In this document: piece after piece, positions 46,601 to 57,526 of the stretch | How positions within the stretch are numbered: position 1 is the first letter of the stretch | How the letters are laid out: every line of letters starts with the position of its first letter | NCBI GenBank assembly: GCA_963920575.1 | Contig: OY986975.1 | Location: 1,258,650 to 1,322,649 of the forward strand | DNA: 64,000 nt | Direction of reading: 5' to 3' | DNA from: Narthecium ossifragum | Lineage: Eukaryota > Streptophyta > Magnoliopsida > Dioscoreales > Nartheciaceae | Translations under genes and position numbers: made by a program | The notes under the pieces: generated by a model | Database searches by the model: none | What the model was told of the DNA's origin: nothing | What the model saw: the letters and a program-made list of their open reading frames with translations, nothing else

Positions 46601-48062
46601 TCAGTCATGCAATACAAGCTTCTCGACAATCTTTGCCCTGAGCTTGTTGACGTCTGCTTTTTTCAACTCTTTTGGCAATGATTGATAAAGTGTCAATATC
46701 TCCATGTAGTAGCACACAAATATTGCACAATCAGCCCTGTTATTTTTTTGGAAAGCTGAAATTAGACTCATCTAGCGTTTAATGTTTAAGATTTACAAAT
46801 GCATGAGCTGCTAGGCTATTGTCTAATAAGCAATTACGTTGAAGATCCTTCTTGTGGTATATCATAGACATCCTCGATGGGGAGGATCCTATCTTGTGTG
46901 CTAACGTCCACCAATTCTTTTGCTAGCACCTCAATGCGTTCTTTTTGAATAATAAAAGAAGATTTTAATGTAAAATTGGTCGAGGTTGCATCCACGTGGG
47001 ATTCATGAATTCATGTACTGAGTGTTTGACTTACAAGTTCCTTTGCATCTTCGAAGAATGGATCCTCACGTCCATCTCTTTCCTTCATTGGATTGTGGAA
47101 ACACCACTTTTCATTCTCAAGGTCAAGCAATAAAAGTGTAAAGTGGTTAGGCTCTCTATCTTTGAAGCGGCTATTGGAGCAGATTGGGAAGAAAACAGTA
47201 GGTTGTGGCTCCTGATAACCGACTTCAGCGGTTTTCATGTACACCATCTTTATGAATTCTTTATTTTCCTAGTGTACAATGAATTCCTGCAGATGCATAT
47301 AGATTGACATCAGTAATGATCATTACAGATGTTAGTAATGGTAAAGTTTATATGAAAGATGCACATATCCAATAATTGGATTCCATGAACAAACATGTTT
47401 TATCAATGGACTCAGCCTCACTTAGTATTTTGGCATAGGCATTGATAACCTGGAAGGCCAGAAGGGTGTAAAAAAATGAAAATAGATGAGAGATGAAAAA
47501 AGATGATCATAAGGATGAAAATGAATGAGGAAGATGAAAATAGATAAGAAAGATGAAAATGAATGAGAAAGAACAAAATAGATGAGAAAGATGAAAATAG
47601 ATGAGAAAGACGAAAATAGATGAGAAAGATGAAAATGATTCCACAAAGATGAAAATGAATGAGAAAGATGAAAATGAATGAGAAAGATGAAAATGAACAC
47701 ACATAGATGAAAATGACACTCACAATGTATACCCCATTGAGTATGTTAAGGATGTCTTCTGCCACTACGATCTTATTAAAAGCGTCATTGTTTCTCCATA
47801 CTGTGGCACTGCATAGTATGTGAACTATCAGTGACAAATTTGCTATATTAAAGATAATAAATCTTCACAATAGAGCATGTGTTGTTACCTTAAGCCAGAT
47901 TCCGCAATAAATTCTCTTAATTTGTTGTATTCTTGAAGATCTAGTTCCTTGACTCCTTGACATTCATTCTTCTTTTTCAATTTCTTTATATCTCCAGCAT
48001 ACCTCTCACACTTTGCCTTCTTTCCTCTGTTGTATTGGTATTTTGGGTCTCTTTTTAGGCTC
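46601..48062 (-). CDS. Ulp1-like C48 cysteine protease gene
   Basis: Six minus-strand exons resemble the plant Ulp1/SENP-like SUMO-protease family, common both as genes and as transposon cargo. They are 48062-47889 (Lys/Glu-rich lead), 47808-47724 (NKIVVAEDILNILNGVYI), 47449-47365 (VINAYAKILSEAESIDKTCL), ~47287-47035 (catalytic His in NHFTLLLLDLENEKWCFHNP), ~46942-46838 (QDRILPIEDVYDIPQEGSST) and 46736-46601 (catalytic Cys in DCAIFVCYYME; the usual Gly after Cys is Ala). The Gln before the Cys also seems present (PQEG). Most splice sites are GT-AG. One TAG (47269-47271) falls at the start of exon 4 if the upstream acceptor is used, so it may be a pseudogene. The start codon is unclear. Confidence 0.72.
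47465..47722. repeat. GATGAAAAT minisatellite in Ulp1-like intron
   Basis: About a dozen ~19-21 bp units of the form GATGAAAATGAATGAGAAA fill the second intron. The ORFs here (Phe/Ser/Ile-rich on the minus strand) are simply the translation of the repeat. Confidence 0.9.
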
Positions 48063-49610
48063 TCTTTTTTTACTTTACCCTCAATACCATGGAGCTTGGG
48101 TCATTAGCTCTAGCACACTAGAGCTCCTTTTTAAATTTCTTAACGTCTCCTCCTATACCAGCCACATGCAATTTTAGCCTACTCACCCCTCCTCTCTTTC
48201 CGATCATACTACAATAGTTGCATTTCCATTGAGTTCTGTTCCATCAATCATCTCCCCATGCTCCCACTCGACGTCATCCACTCGCTGCTTCGACGCCATC
48301 AATAATTTTTTTAGATTTTTTTAATTTATAATAGTTTTGCAAACTCTCTTATGAGGTTCATGAAACGAGTAGGCTGATCCTGTTCCGGGAACATGTTCCC
48401 CAAACTGCCACCCAATATCCTCTTCACGTGGCTTCGAACCTTTTTGATTCAAATTATAGGATATTTAAGATAAAAGTTATGAAAAAATATTTTAATCCAT
48501 TTGTGTTAACTTAGTGTGATGCTGGCAGTCGGTGGTAAGTTGGTGGTAATAATTGAATTATTAATTTAGTTATTCTAACTTAACCTACACTAATAACTAA
48601 ATCATTAAAATATAAATTTATTAATAAACTTGCTTACCTTTATATAAGTCGGTGGTAAGTAGGTTCAAGTCCAAAACCTTCTTTCTCGCTCGGCCCTCTT
48701 CCTTGCTCGACGCCGGCCCGAGCCTCTTCCTCGCTCGACGCCAACCCGGGGCTCTTCCTCTCTCGACGCCGGGGTGGTCCAGGATGCCTTGATGCCGTGG
48801 TGGAAAAGAGATCGCGGTGGAGAGGAGGAGATCGCAGCGGTGGAGGACCGGTAGAGAGGAGATCGCAACGGTGGAGGCGTGGTGGAAGGAGGAGATCGTG
48901 ATGAAGGAGATGGCAGCGGTGGAGGAGATGGCAGTGGTCCAGGACCTCCAAGTAAGTCTCAATCTTCCTCACTTCATCCCCTCTCCTCTCCACTCCTCTC
49001 CTCTCTGTTCTTCCTCAAACACGATGGAGGAAATCTCTGCTTCCTTCTCTCCTTCACCTCTCTTCTCCCTCTTATACTCAAGCCTCAATTATTGATCTGA
49101 CCGGCATCACGCTCGGCACCACCCTGTTTCCGATTGGCGAAAGAAAGGTATCAGGCAAGAGGCCAAAAGTGGTGGTGCCGGGGGCAAAGTCGATGCCGCT
49201 GGCCCACCGGTCGGCCGCCACCAAGGGCACCGACAGCATCACTTTTCCCTTCCCTTTTCTGTATCAAGCCGGTTTGGATATGTATCGGCCGATACACATC
49301 CGGTCTCCCCCTAATCCAATCCGGTATGGTAAATATCCGCCGGTATGCCCAATACCGGTCGGTATGGAAAATAGTGAAAAAGAGAAATGAGTATAGGGGA
49401 AGAAGCCGCAATCGAAATATACCTTATCTTTGGCCATTTCCCGCTGATGATTCGAGAAGAATCGATGCGAAGATCACGGGATCGAGGCTCTAGGGCTTCG
49501 TCGGTAGTCAATCTCCTCTTTTTTTTTGAAACCAGAGTAGATCACCCGAGTTGCCACGAAATCTTCTTCGAAGATTTTGCGAAATAGGTAATTTCTCGAT
49601 TTGGAATCTT
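48063..49610. other. Intergenic, no gene recognised
   Basis: 48620-49080 is GC- and GA-rich with overlapping low-complexity ORFs on both strands. 49255-49380 is rich in CCGGT/ACCGG palindromic words such as TCGGCCGATACACATCCGG. No domain was recognised. Confidence 0.45.
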
Positions 49611-49616
49611 CACCCT

Positions 49617-49725
49617 AAATTTTCTCCTAGGAATTTGAATTTTTGAATGCGGTCGTCGATAGAGCGGGTTAATTTTCTCCTGGCAACTTGAATTTTTGAA
49701 TGCGGTCGTCGATGGAGCGGGTTTT
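49617..49725. repeat. Tandem duplication of a ~54 bp unit
   Basis: Two adjacent copies share GAATTTTTGAATGCGGTCGT and GGAGCGGGTT or AGAGCGGGTT, with a few differences. Confidence 0.85.
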
Positions 49726-50814
49726 TTAGACGTCGGTTTCGAAGGAGTATATGTGTCTTTTGCAGTCTAAAATTGTGGTAAGGTCTCAAATCTTATGCTT
49801 AGTGTTTTTTTAACATGATAAGTTCATTTTATGGTGCTGGAGCCCCTTCCCCCTTTAATTTAAATAGTTTTTGTTCCTTCCGATTGTAGGATTAACATAG
49901 GGATAATCTAGATTTAATTAGTTTAAAATACTTTTCTTTGTTTTCCTGGTTTAATTAGGTGAGTTAGTTAATCGCAGCATCTTGGTATAATATAGTAGAC
50001 TTATTCTAAGATTAATGTCAGTTATCTATAGTTTTCTTCACTATTATCCATTTAATTAGTTAATTAGTTAAGTTTGATCACACATTTTCCAATTAGTTTG
50101 ACACATCTGTTCGAAATAAGTGGTTGAAGGAGTTGAACCTTATCACGTCCATGATTTTGACATTTTGACTAGTTTGACCATTGCCGATCAACGACAAGAT
50201 TTCCTCGTCAACAGATACATAAATTCACGTTTAAAACTTGTTTAACTCGATCAAATTCATAAGAAAAAAATAAGGACAAACGACTCTTACCATTTCCAAT
50301 ACCTCCCGTTCCAATGATCTTTTCTTTTTGCCTGCAATCGACCATTTCCGGCCCATGCAAGAAGTCTAGAGAAGATGAAGGCTAGTGGGAAAAGAAAAAG
50401 GAGAATTAGGAGGAGATCAAGCGAGCGAGGGAAATTAAAACAATCAAGTTTCTTTTATAATTAACATGGTTTTGTCCATTTTAAAAAAATTCAGGTCTTG
50501 AATTATCCAGGTCGAAATTAAAATGCAAATAATCTAAAACAGATCCATTTCTATTTTGAGTAGGTGATCCATGTCTATTTAAAGTGTATGATTGAATGGA
50601 TCTCAGACTTAGCAAACTAGAGATCGAGGTCAAATATAACTGATGCACGTATTTTTCAAATTTAATTTCTACATAACAAATCAAGCTCAAATTAAAGGAG
50701 AACTTAAGAACTCCAATGAAATGTATAGACAAATTAGCAACAGGGTATAAAAATACGCATCCATCATCAAATAATCACCTAAAAAGATCACAAGTAGAAC
50801 TATCATTATATATA

Positions 50815-52452
50815 TATGGGGGCGGTTCAGGTCACACATGCTTTAACACAAGTTTTGACACAGAAACTTAGCCCTTCATCTCAACCTTGATGAAGGGCTG
50901 GGATTAAAACAAAATCCCAGCCCTTAATATTGGATTGCATGACTACTTGTAAAAAACAAACAGAAAATGTTAAGAATATAACTCCCAACAGCAGCTCAAA
51001 GAAAATGTTATGAACAAGTGAGCAGCATTAGCTTGTTTCAGGAATTCCTGAACTATAGAAGGCAGGCAGACCTGCATGGGAATGCATTCAAAGAATAAGA
51101 CATGATCAGCAAAATGACGCATTTATAGATGGAAAGCCGCATTCCTATCAAACTTATGCATATAAGTCTTACAAATTAACCCAGCAAGCTTGGGACCGAA
51201 TCCAGCATCAAATCACTAGACTAAACTAGTATGCAAAGAAAAAGAAAAGAGGAGATAGAGTATATATCAAAATTCAATCATAGAGCAGAAATTTTGTGAA
51301 AAATCAAAGTAGGTTCACAATCAATCAGTTCCAGATAAAAATAGCATTGACAAGCTCTCAAGGAATGACATGCAAACACTTTGTTACCTCCCTCTGCAAA
51401 TATCATACATGTAAAAGGAGCAATAAATAGCACCATAGGCAAAAAAAGAAGCGAACTCAAGCCAACTAAAGGCAAAGATATCCTACCTGAACGCCCGATA
51501 TAGCTTTTACGACAGTGGACTTTCCATGGGCCACATGACTGATAGTACCTACATGTTTCATAACATACACAGATCAAATCTTGATACAAAACCAAGAAAG
51601 TGAAAAAAAACCCTTGATAAATGCCCCTATATACACTAACTGAAACTTAGTAGGAATGTAAATCAGAAAGGAGAAGATCATGTGGATATAATGACCATAT
51701 CACCAATAAGAAATCCAAAGATGTAGACAAGACAATCAGCATTCACTGGGAATTAAAAGATTAAGTGTAGCCACTGTAAACCCAAGAAACTAATCATCAG
51801 ACACACGAGCCACAAATAGGTCTTAAGTGCACTAGGTTCAACTCCAAAGAAAGAATTCATAGTATTAGTATTCAAGAATTAAGTTAAAGAAGGTTACCAT
51901 TGCACTACCAAATTCATACAGTTAATCACATTTAGACTCCATTTAGTCGGCGAGGCCATGCAGTCATGGGTGGCGCTGCGGTGGTGCGGCCGAGGGAGAG
52001 GGCGGCGCGGCAGGGGAGGGGCAGCAAGGGGACGAGAGGGCGGCGCGGCAGGGGAGGGGCAGCAAGGGAACGAGGGCGGCCGGGTCGAGGGGCAGGGGAG
52101 GGGCAGCAATGGGGCGAGAGGGCGGCTGAGCTGAGGGAGAGGGGACGCGAGAGAGAGAGACCGAGGGAGAGGGCGGCTGAGCTGAGATGGCGGCCGAGCC
52201 GAGGGAGATGGCGGCGCTGGGGAGAAGGGACGCGAGAGAGAGAGACCAAGGGAGAGGGCGGCCGTGTCGAGGGGAAAGGGAGGGGCAGCAAGGGGGCGAG
52301 GAGTCGGCGCGGGGGAGAAGGGACGAGAGAGAGAGACCGCGCGGGGGAGTATTAGGGCTGGGATTTAATCTCTCAGCCCTTGATCAAGGGCTGAGATGAA
52401 TGGCTTAGAATCAGTGTCAAAACTTGTGTTAAAGGCTGTGACCCGAACTATA
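50815..52452. mobile_element. Gene-capturing TIR element (Pack-type), ~1.6 kb
   Basis: The ends are inverted repeats of ~95 bp with small indels. The left end has GGTTCAGGTCACACATGCTT, then TTTAACACAAGTTTTGACAC. The right end, inverted, has AGTTCGGGTCACAG, then the same TTTAACACAAGTTTTGACAC, and both continue into ATCTCAGCCCTTGAT-like words. The element splits the 1.2 kb module. No transposase was seen. The interior carries an eIF2-gamma exon with splice sites (51487-51548) and a G-rich, CT/GA-rich block (51960-52350) resembling a first exon or leader. Class is uncertain: Mutator-like is most likely, but the target duplication is unclear in the TA-rich flank. Confidence 0.72.
51487..51548 (-). 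pseudogene. Captured eIF2-gamma P-loop exon
   Basis: A 62 nt minus-strand exon bounded by an acceptor (ACATGTAG) and a donor (GTAGGA) reads GTISHVAHGKSTVVKAISGV then Q. This is the G1 GTP-binding loop of the gamma subunit of translation initiation factor 2, which binds GTP and initiator tRNA. The usual G before HVAHGKST is S here. Flanking intron sequence appears to have been captured, but no neighbouring eIF2-gamma exon was recognised, so this is a fragment without function as a GTPase. Confidence 0.82.
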
Positions 52453-53190
52453 GCGATGGTGATCTGATCTATGCAGACAAAGACTCGATCAAAGAGAACC
52501 AGATTAAAGAATAGAAACCATCATGAGATGATAGCCCCTTTACTTTGGAATCATTAATGAGAAAAGTTTAACAACCTAAGAGAAGACAACAAGATCATAT
52601 ATCTATGTACACACACAGAGAGCAATGGTGATATGATCTATGGAGACAAAGACTCGATCAAAGAGACCCAGAGGCTCCTTTACTTTGGTATCATTAATGA
52701 GAAAAGTTTAACAACCTAAGAGAAGACAACAAGATCATCACCTGAGCGATCAAAACACCACGTTTGAGGTGGTGTTGGCGGCTCTTGGAGGAGGCGGTGG
52801 TGCTTGTGAAGGGGCAGGGGAGGGAGATGGATGAGGGTCACTGTGGAGAGGGAGAGAGAGAGAGAGAGATAGGTGGGGGTGAAGTAATGGACAGAGTAGA
52901 AAGACATGTGACTAGCCACTGAAGATGGTCAGAGAGATTTTTGATGTGCTGAAAAGTGAAAAGACCTTGCAGGCGATTTTTGAGCTGGGGGTTGGTTTGC
53001 TAGTACCCATCATAACTTTGCTTCAGACATCTTTGACTGGAATTTTGACCCCATTTGCATAGTATTTGACTCATTAATGTATTGAGCAGAAATCCAGAAA
53101 TCCTGGTATCTTTCGCTTCTTTCTCTTACCTTGATTGGAATTTTGAGTTGAGGTTTCCTCCTACCAAGTCAAATATATCTGAATTATTAG

Positions 53191-54419
53191 TGTTAGTCAA
53201 TATAATGGTTAACCAATCAATGATTAATATGTCAGTATAATAAATATGACCGACAAACCTTCAAACCCAATTGGACGATATCGCTCAATAATAGATCATC
53301 GCTCAATGAACGATATCACTCAGAAATAACTTTATCGCCCAAAGAACGATATCGCTCAGAAATAAGTTCATCGCCCAAAAGGATAAAATCTTTTTGATCA
53401 AGAATGATCATCATTTTCAGAGAGAAAACGTCTGTTAAGAGCGATAATGATTTAATAACGATGATATTGTTGACCAAGAACGATGATCTTCCTTATACAA
53501 AGTTCATCGACCAAAGATGACAATAAGTTATCAGCTAAATAGTTCAAAGACATAGCTTTGGACGATGAAGAAATGAAAGAGCACCAGTCAAGAGAGATGA
53601 TGTTATGAACACCAACTCACCAACTCGATGCAACCGTCATCGGCCAAAAGCTTATCGCCCAGACGCAACCGTCATCGGCCAAAGCAAAGAATGAAGAAAC
53701 GAGGAAATGTTGGAGAACATGGGACACGCGGCTCATCCAGAGTGAAAGATGGAAAACAATAGAGGACGTGTTGGATTAAGCAGTTGAACTGCTCTAATAT
53801 AAATAGTTTTCTTTCTTCACCATGTAACCTCTCTCGCAAATATTCTACAGAGCCTGTGCGCCTGGTTTTCATTATGTTCTTTAAGATGTTTTCTGTAAGT
53901 TGATGGTTTATTTAATACAATGACATCGTTTTTTCAATTCTTAGTTAGTTTTTTATGCTTTAAATAGTTTAGATTACTGTTTTAGATGGATAATCTAGGT
54001 TTAAGTAGTTTTGTTTCCTTGTTCTTTATTTAAAGTTTTCTTTAGTGCATTTCCTTAGAATAATTTAATGTTATGAGTTTTCATTTCTTAGATTAGATTA
54101 AATTAATGAGTAGATTTAGATGTATTTTTCTGGATTCAGTAATTTAGGTTGATCTTCATGTTTTTATTTAATTAATTTCGTAATTCTAGATAATTTAAGG
54201 CTTTCATTAGGTTAATTTAGATTATTTTAATTTAATCCTGATATTTAGTTTTAATTAGATTATTAAATTAGGTCTAATCTAGATTTCCATATAACTTGAC
54301 ATCTCTGATTCGATCATTCGAAGGAGTAGAACTTAACTGCAATCATCTGATACTTAAGTGTGGAATAGGATTTGACCTTGACTATTTGACCGATCAACGG
54401 TTAGATTTCCTCTCTAACA
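53191..54419. mobile_element. Solo LTR with target-site duplication
   Basis: A 1229 bp unit begins TGTTAG and ends CTAACA, a perfect 6-bp terminal inverted repeat. It is flanked by the 5-bp direct repeat ATTAG (53186-53190 and 54420-54424). It has no coding capacity, as expected after LTR-LTR recombination. It includes two tandem ~36 bp units with AACGATATCACTCAGAAATA (~53308-53385). Confidence 0.85.
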
Positions 54420-54511
54420 ATTAGTATGATAATATAAAAAATGATGGTATGGAGTAGAAGAACTCCATAACCGCAGTGTAAGCACTGTTTAACATTTCTA
54501 ATCTCATTGGA

Positions 54512-56030
54512 AGCTCCTAACCTGGTTTAAAAATAAATGTACTTGCATAAAGGTTGTGAATAGAGTGCATTCTTTGACAAAAAAAATCTCTAATTTGTCA
54601 TTCGTAATTGTCTAATTTGTCTTTCTTTGACAAAAAAATCTCTAACTTTCTTTACGCTATCGATAACATTGACGGGTTAGCGGGTGGTGCTGCAGGATTC
54701 AATTGATCTGTCACCCCCAATACCCCCTCACCCGATCTCCAACCCTCGTAGCATATTCACAAAGGAAGAGAGGTTCTGAGAATGCTTCAGCAAATTTTTT
54801 TCCGCTCGAGGATATTTGTACAATTAGCTATTTTTTCTAAGGAGATATATAGGAAGTCCATGTACTTTTTGGGGTTCTCAATCCACTTTATCACCCTTGT
54901 TTACAATCGGGGGAGGGGCTCCGGCATCATAAAATAAACATATCATGTTAAAAAAACACTAAACATAAAATTTAAAATCTTAACACCATTTTACATTACA
55001 AAAGACATATATCCTCATCTTCCATCCTACATCTAAAGAACGGGGTTCGCACCGTTCTTCGCCCCGCTGATCACGTACCACCAGATCCAGGCGCCATCGG
55101 GGGTCGGATCGAAGCAGGGAAGGGTCAGAGACAATTGGGCGGAGGAGGGAAAGATGTATGTGTCGGGGAGACGCTTTGCGAGATGAGGAGGCCTCGATGT
55201 GCCGCCTGGCATTCGACGTGCTGGACTCAAACCATGACGGCCGGATCGACCGCAAGGACCTCAAGGCATTCTATGACGATGTCGCCACTGACAATGACAT
55301 CTCGGCCATGATCTCTGCCACCGACGCTGATAGTGATGCATTCGTCTAGTTTAACAAATTCGAGCGTGTCCTTGGGTCTTCCAGCGGCAGCTCCTCCTCA
55401 TCCTCCTCTAAGGAGATCATTGCGGAGGTGTTCCGCGCCATGGACCGTGACGGCGACGACCGTGTGGGTTTCGCAGACCTCAAGGCTTACCTCAACTTGC
55501 CCGACATCCCCTCCACCGACGAGGGCATTGGTGCCATGATTCGTGTTGGCGACACTGACGAGGATGGGATCTCCTACGATTCGTTCATGAAAATCCTCAC
55601 CGTGGATGCTGACAGAGGGTTCTAGAACCTCCATGATCAAATCATAATCGTGTCACCATGCACAAATCTTGATGATGTCGATAACGATGTTTGACCAGAT
55701 CCATGATGTCGATTAGATCTCGAAATTTTTTAGTTTTGTTGTCAAAGAGAAAAGAGTAAACTTAATATTGGACCAATTTTACAATATTGAACTGAAATAA
55801 TGAACAACATACAAAATATAGCGAAGAGAAAGAGAAAAGAAAAAATAGAAAAGAGAAAACTGAATATCGGGCCAATATTGAACTGAAATAATGAACAACA
55901 TACAAAACATTACAAAGAAAAAAGAGAAAAAAGAAAAAAAAAGAATATTGGGCCAATATTGAACTGGACCAATGAACAACATACAAAATATAGCAAATAA
56001 CTCCTAACTTCACTTTTCTCTTTTTCATTT
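54512..56030. repeat. Segmental duplication, copy C (partial)
   Basis: It matches copy A from base 1 to about 1430, then expands the tandem array of the 3' end. It is more diverged from A than B is. The A segment continues upstream of this window, so the left limit of homology is unknown; in copy C it starts at 54512. Confidence 0.88.
55152..55625 (+). pseudogene. Calmodulin-like EF-hand protein pseudogene (copy C)
   Basis: This is the better preserved of the two EF-hand relics. An ATG at 55158 is in frame. The first loop reads DSNHDGRIDRKDL with the canonical Gly at loop position 6, unlike DSDHDDRIDRKDL in copy A. The same in-frame TAG (55347-55349) splits the protein. Loops DRDGDDRVGFADL and DTDEDGISYDSF follow, to TAG at 55623. 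Confidence 0.83.
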
Positions 56031-56180
56031 TTCACTTTCAGATCCATTCTGTCGATTAGGTCTCGAAATTTTGTATTTTTGCTGTCAAAGAGAAAACATA
56101 GCAAAGAGAAAATAAAAAATAGAAAACTGAATATTGGAGCAATATTGAACTGAAACAATGAACAACATACAAATGAACTT
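55757..56180. repeat. Expanded AT-rich tandem array (copy C)
   Basis: About four units of the ATATTGAACTGAAATAATGA repeat are separated by A/G tracts, versus two in copies A and B. Confidence 0.75.
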
Positions 56181-56221
56181 AACTTCACTTTTCTCCTTTT
56201 CTCTTTTTCTCTTTTCACAAC

Positions 56222-56667
56222 GAACTCGTTGACGAGGGCGGTGTAAACTGGGACGTTGTGAGGGGCGAAGCTGCTCATGGTGGTGCGGGCCATGCCTTCG
56301 CCCATGGACTCAGCCTGGTGGGCGAAGTCGCTGATGGGGGTAGGGTTCGCGGATGTGTCCACGGAGCCGAAGATCTGCTCGCGGATGTCCTGGAAGGAGC
56401 GGCCAGGGTTGGAGTTGACATAGATAGCTTCATCTGTCACGAAGACCTCGGGCGACAACGGATCGGAGGCGACACATTTCTTAATCACGACAACATAGTT
56501 GCAGGGGAGAGGAGGGAGAGAGGAGGGGCCGGGGTCAGAGTCGACGTAGACAGTGTCGTCCGTCACGAAGACCTCCGGTGATGACGGATCGGAGGCGTTG
56601 AGGCGCTGCGATGACGGATCGGAGTTCTTGATCGCGGCGGCGGAGTTGTAGGGGAGAGGAGGGGGAG
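56222..56667 (-). CDS. Unrecognised ORF with an internal tandem repeat
   Basis: The minus-strand frame contains two related blocks: SPEVFVTDDTVYVDSDPGPS and SPEVFVTDEAIYVNSNPGRS. They arise from a DNA-level duplication (units about 56406-56527 and 56528-56667). A non-repetitive part follows: DIREQIFGSVDTSANPTPIS, then DFAHQAESMGEGMARTTMSS. Coding ends are unclear: the ORF starts at an ATG at 56566 although the repeat extends upstream, and it runs into the AT-rich array. No family was recognised. GC content is high relative to the flanks. Confidence 0.4.
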
Positions 56668-57520
56668 GGGAGGGAGAGAGAAGGGGGAGAGGACCTCGGG
56701 CGGCGAGGGGGGGAGGGACGGGGGAGGGACGGGGACGAGAGGTGGGGGAGAGGGACGGGGAAAGGAGGGGGAGAGAGAGGGTGACGATAGAGTTAGAGTT
56801 GGGATTATGGTTTTAATTATCAGAGGGGGTAAAAATGTCATCAGAAATTCATAACCAACCATAACTGTCCATAACTGACGTAAAATTGTATTTAGATCTT
56901 AAATCTAATGACGGTGGTGTACCAATCAACAAGTTTCATTCATTTGGTGTAAACACCAATTAACTATACAATCTATAGTTGCTTCTATCAAATCTATGTG
57001 CACTTGCTGTATATTATGAGGACTCTTATCATCATAGGTGAAGAAGTAGCTTCTATCTTGAAGTGTGAAGCAATAAATATTTTAGAAATCAACAGAACAG
57101 CTATCAATTATTTGATGTAGGTTCAGTGAGTTGAGATTGTAAGAGCATTATTGGCAGCAAAGACTTCTTGGCAAGCTCTATCTTTTCCCTGGATCTTGTA
57201 AGCATTTTTATTTGAAAATATTCTTTCCAGTTTTTTAGGCCATGTGGATATTTCCAATGGCGTGATAGTGTGGTTCCAGGAAAACGAAAGGAATAGCCCA
57301 ATTGAAGAGTATCGGTAACCAAAGGAGTTTAATATTCTTGTAAGATTTCATTGACAATTTTTCCTTGGTTACAATGTAACAACATACATGATTGATGAGC
57401 TATTGTTTTGCTGCAGTGGAGTGTATCATTGGAGGGGGATTTGAATTTGAATTACCCTGCAACTGCACTACATTTGCCTCAAGAATCCTCTGCTTTCAGT
57501 CAACCAGCTGAGTTTAGAAA
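56668..57520. other. Low-complexity and intergenic
   Basis: 56640-56800 is a G/A-rich tract (GGGGGAGAGG types) with Pro/Ser-rich shadow ORFs. The rest is A/T-rich with no recognised feature. Confidence 0.5.
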
Positions 57521-57526
57521 AAAAGA

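Larger units (their letters stand above)
50213..53070. repeat. Third copy of the 1.2 kb module, with nested insertion
   Basis: 50213-50810 matches A 6805-7400 and B 34943-35550. After the inserted TIR element, 52453-52495 matches the ~7519-7566 region, and 52505-53070 matches A ~7409-7982, so part of the module is out of order. It is more diverged from A and B than those are from each other. Confidence 0.8.

Noticed and set aside
47418..47837. Phe/Ser/Ile-rich ORFs resembling a membrane protein
   Set aside because: They translate the GATGAAAAT minisatellite of the Ulp1-like intron.
48621..49100. Arg/Ser/Pro-rich ORFs on both strands
   Set aside because: Low-complexity sequence open in many frames, with no homology or splice context.
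51894..52355. Arg/Gly-rich and Pro/Leu-rich ORFs in the eIF2-gamma-bearing element
   Set aside because: G/A-rich repeats open on both strands; not supported as proteins.
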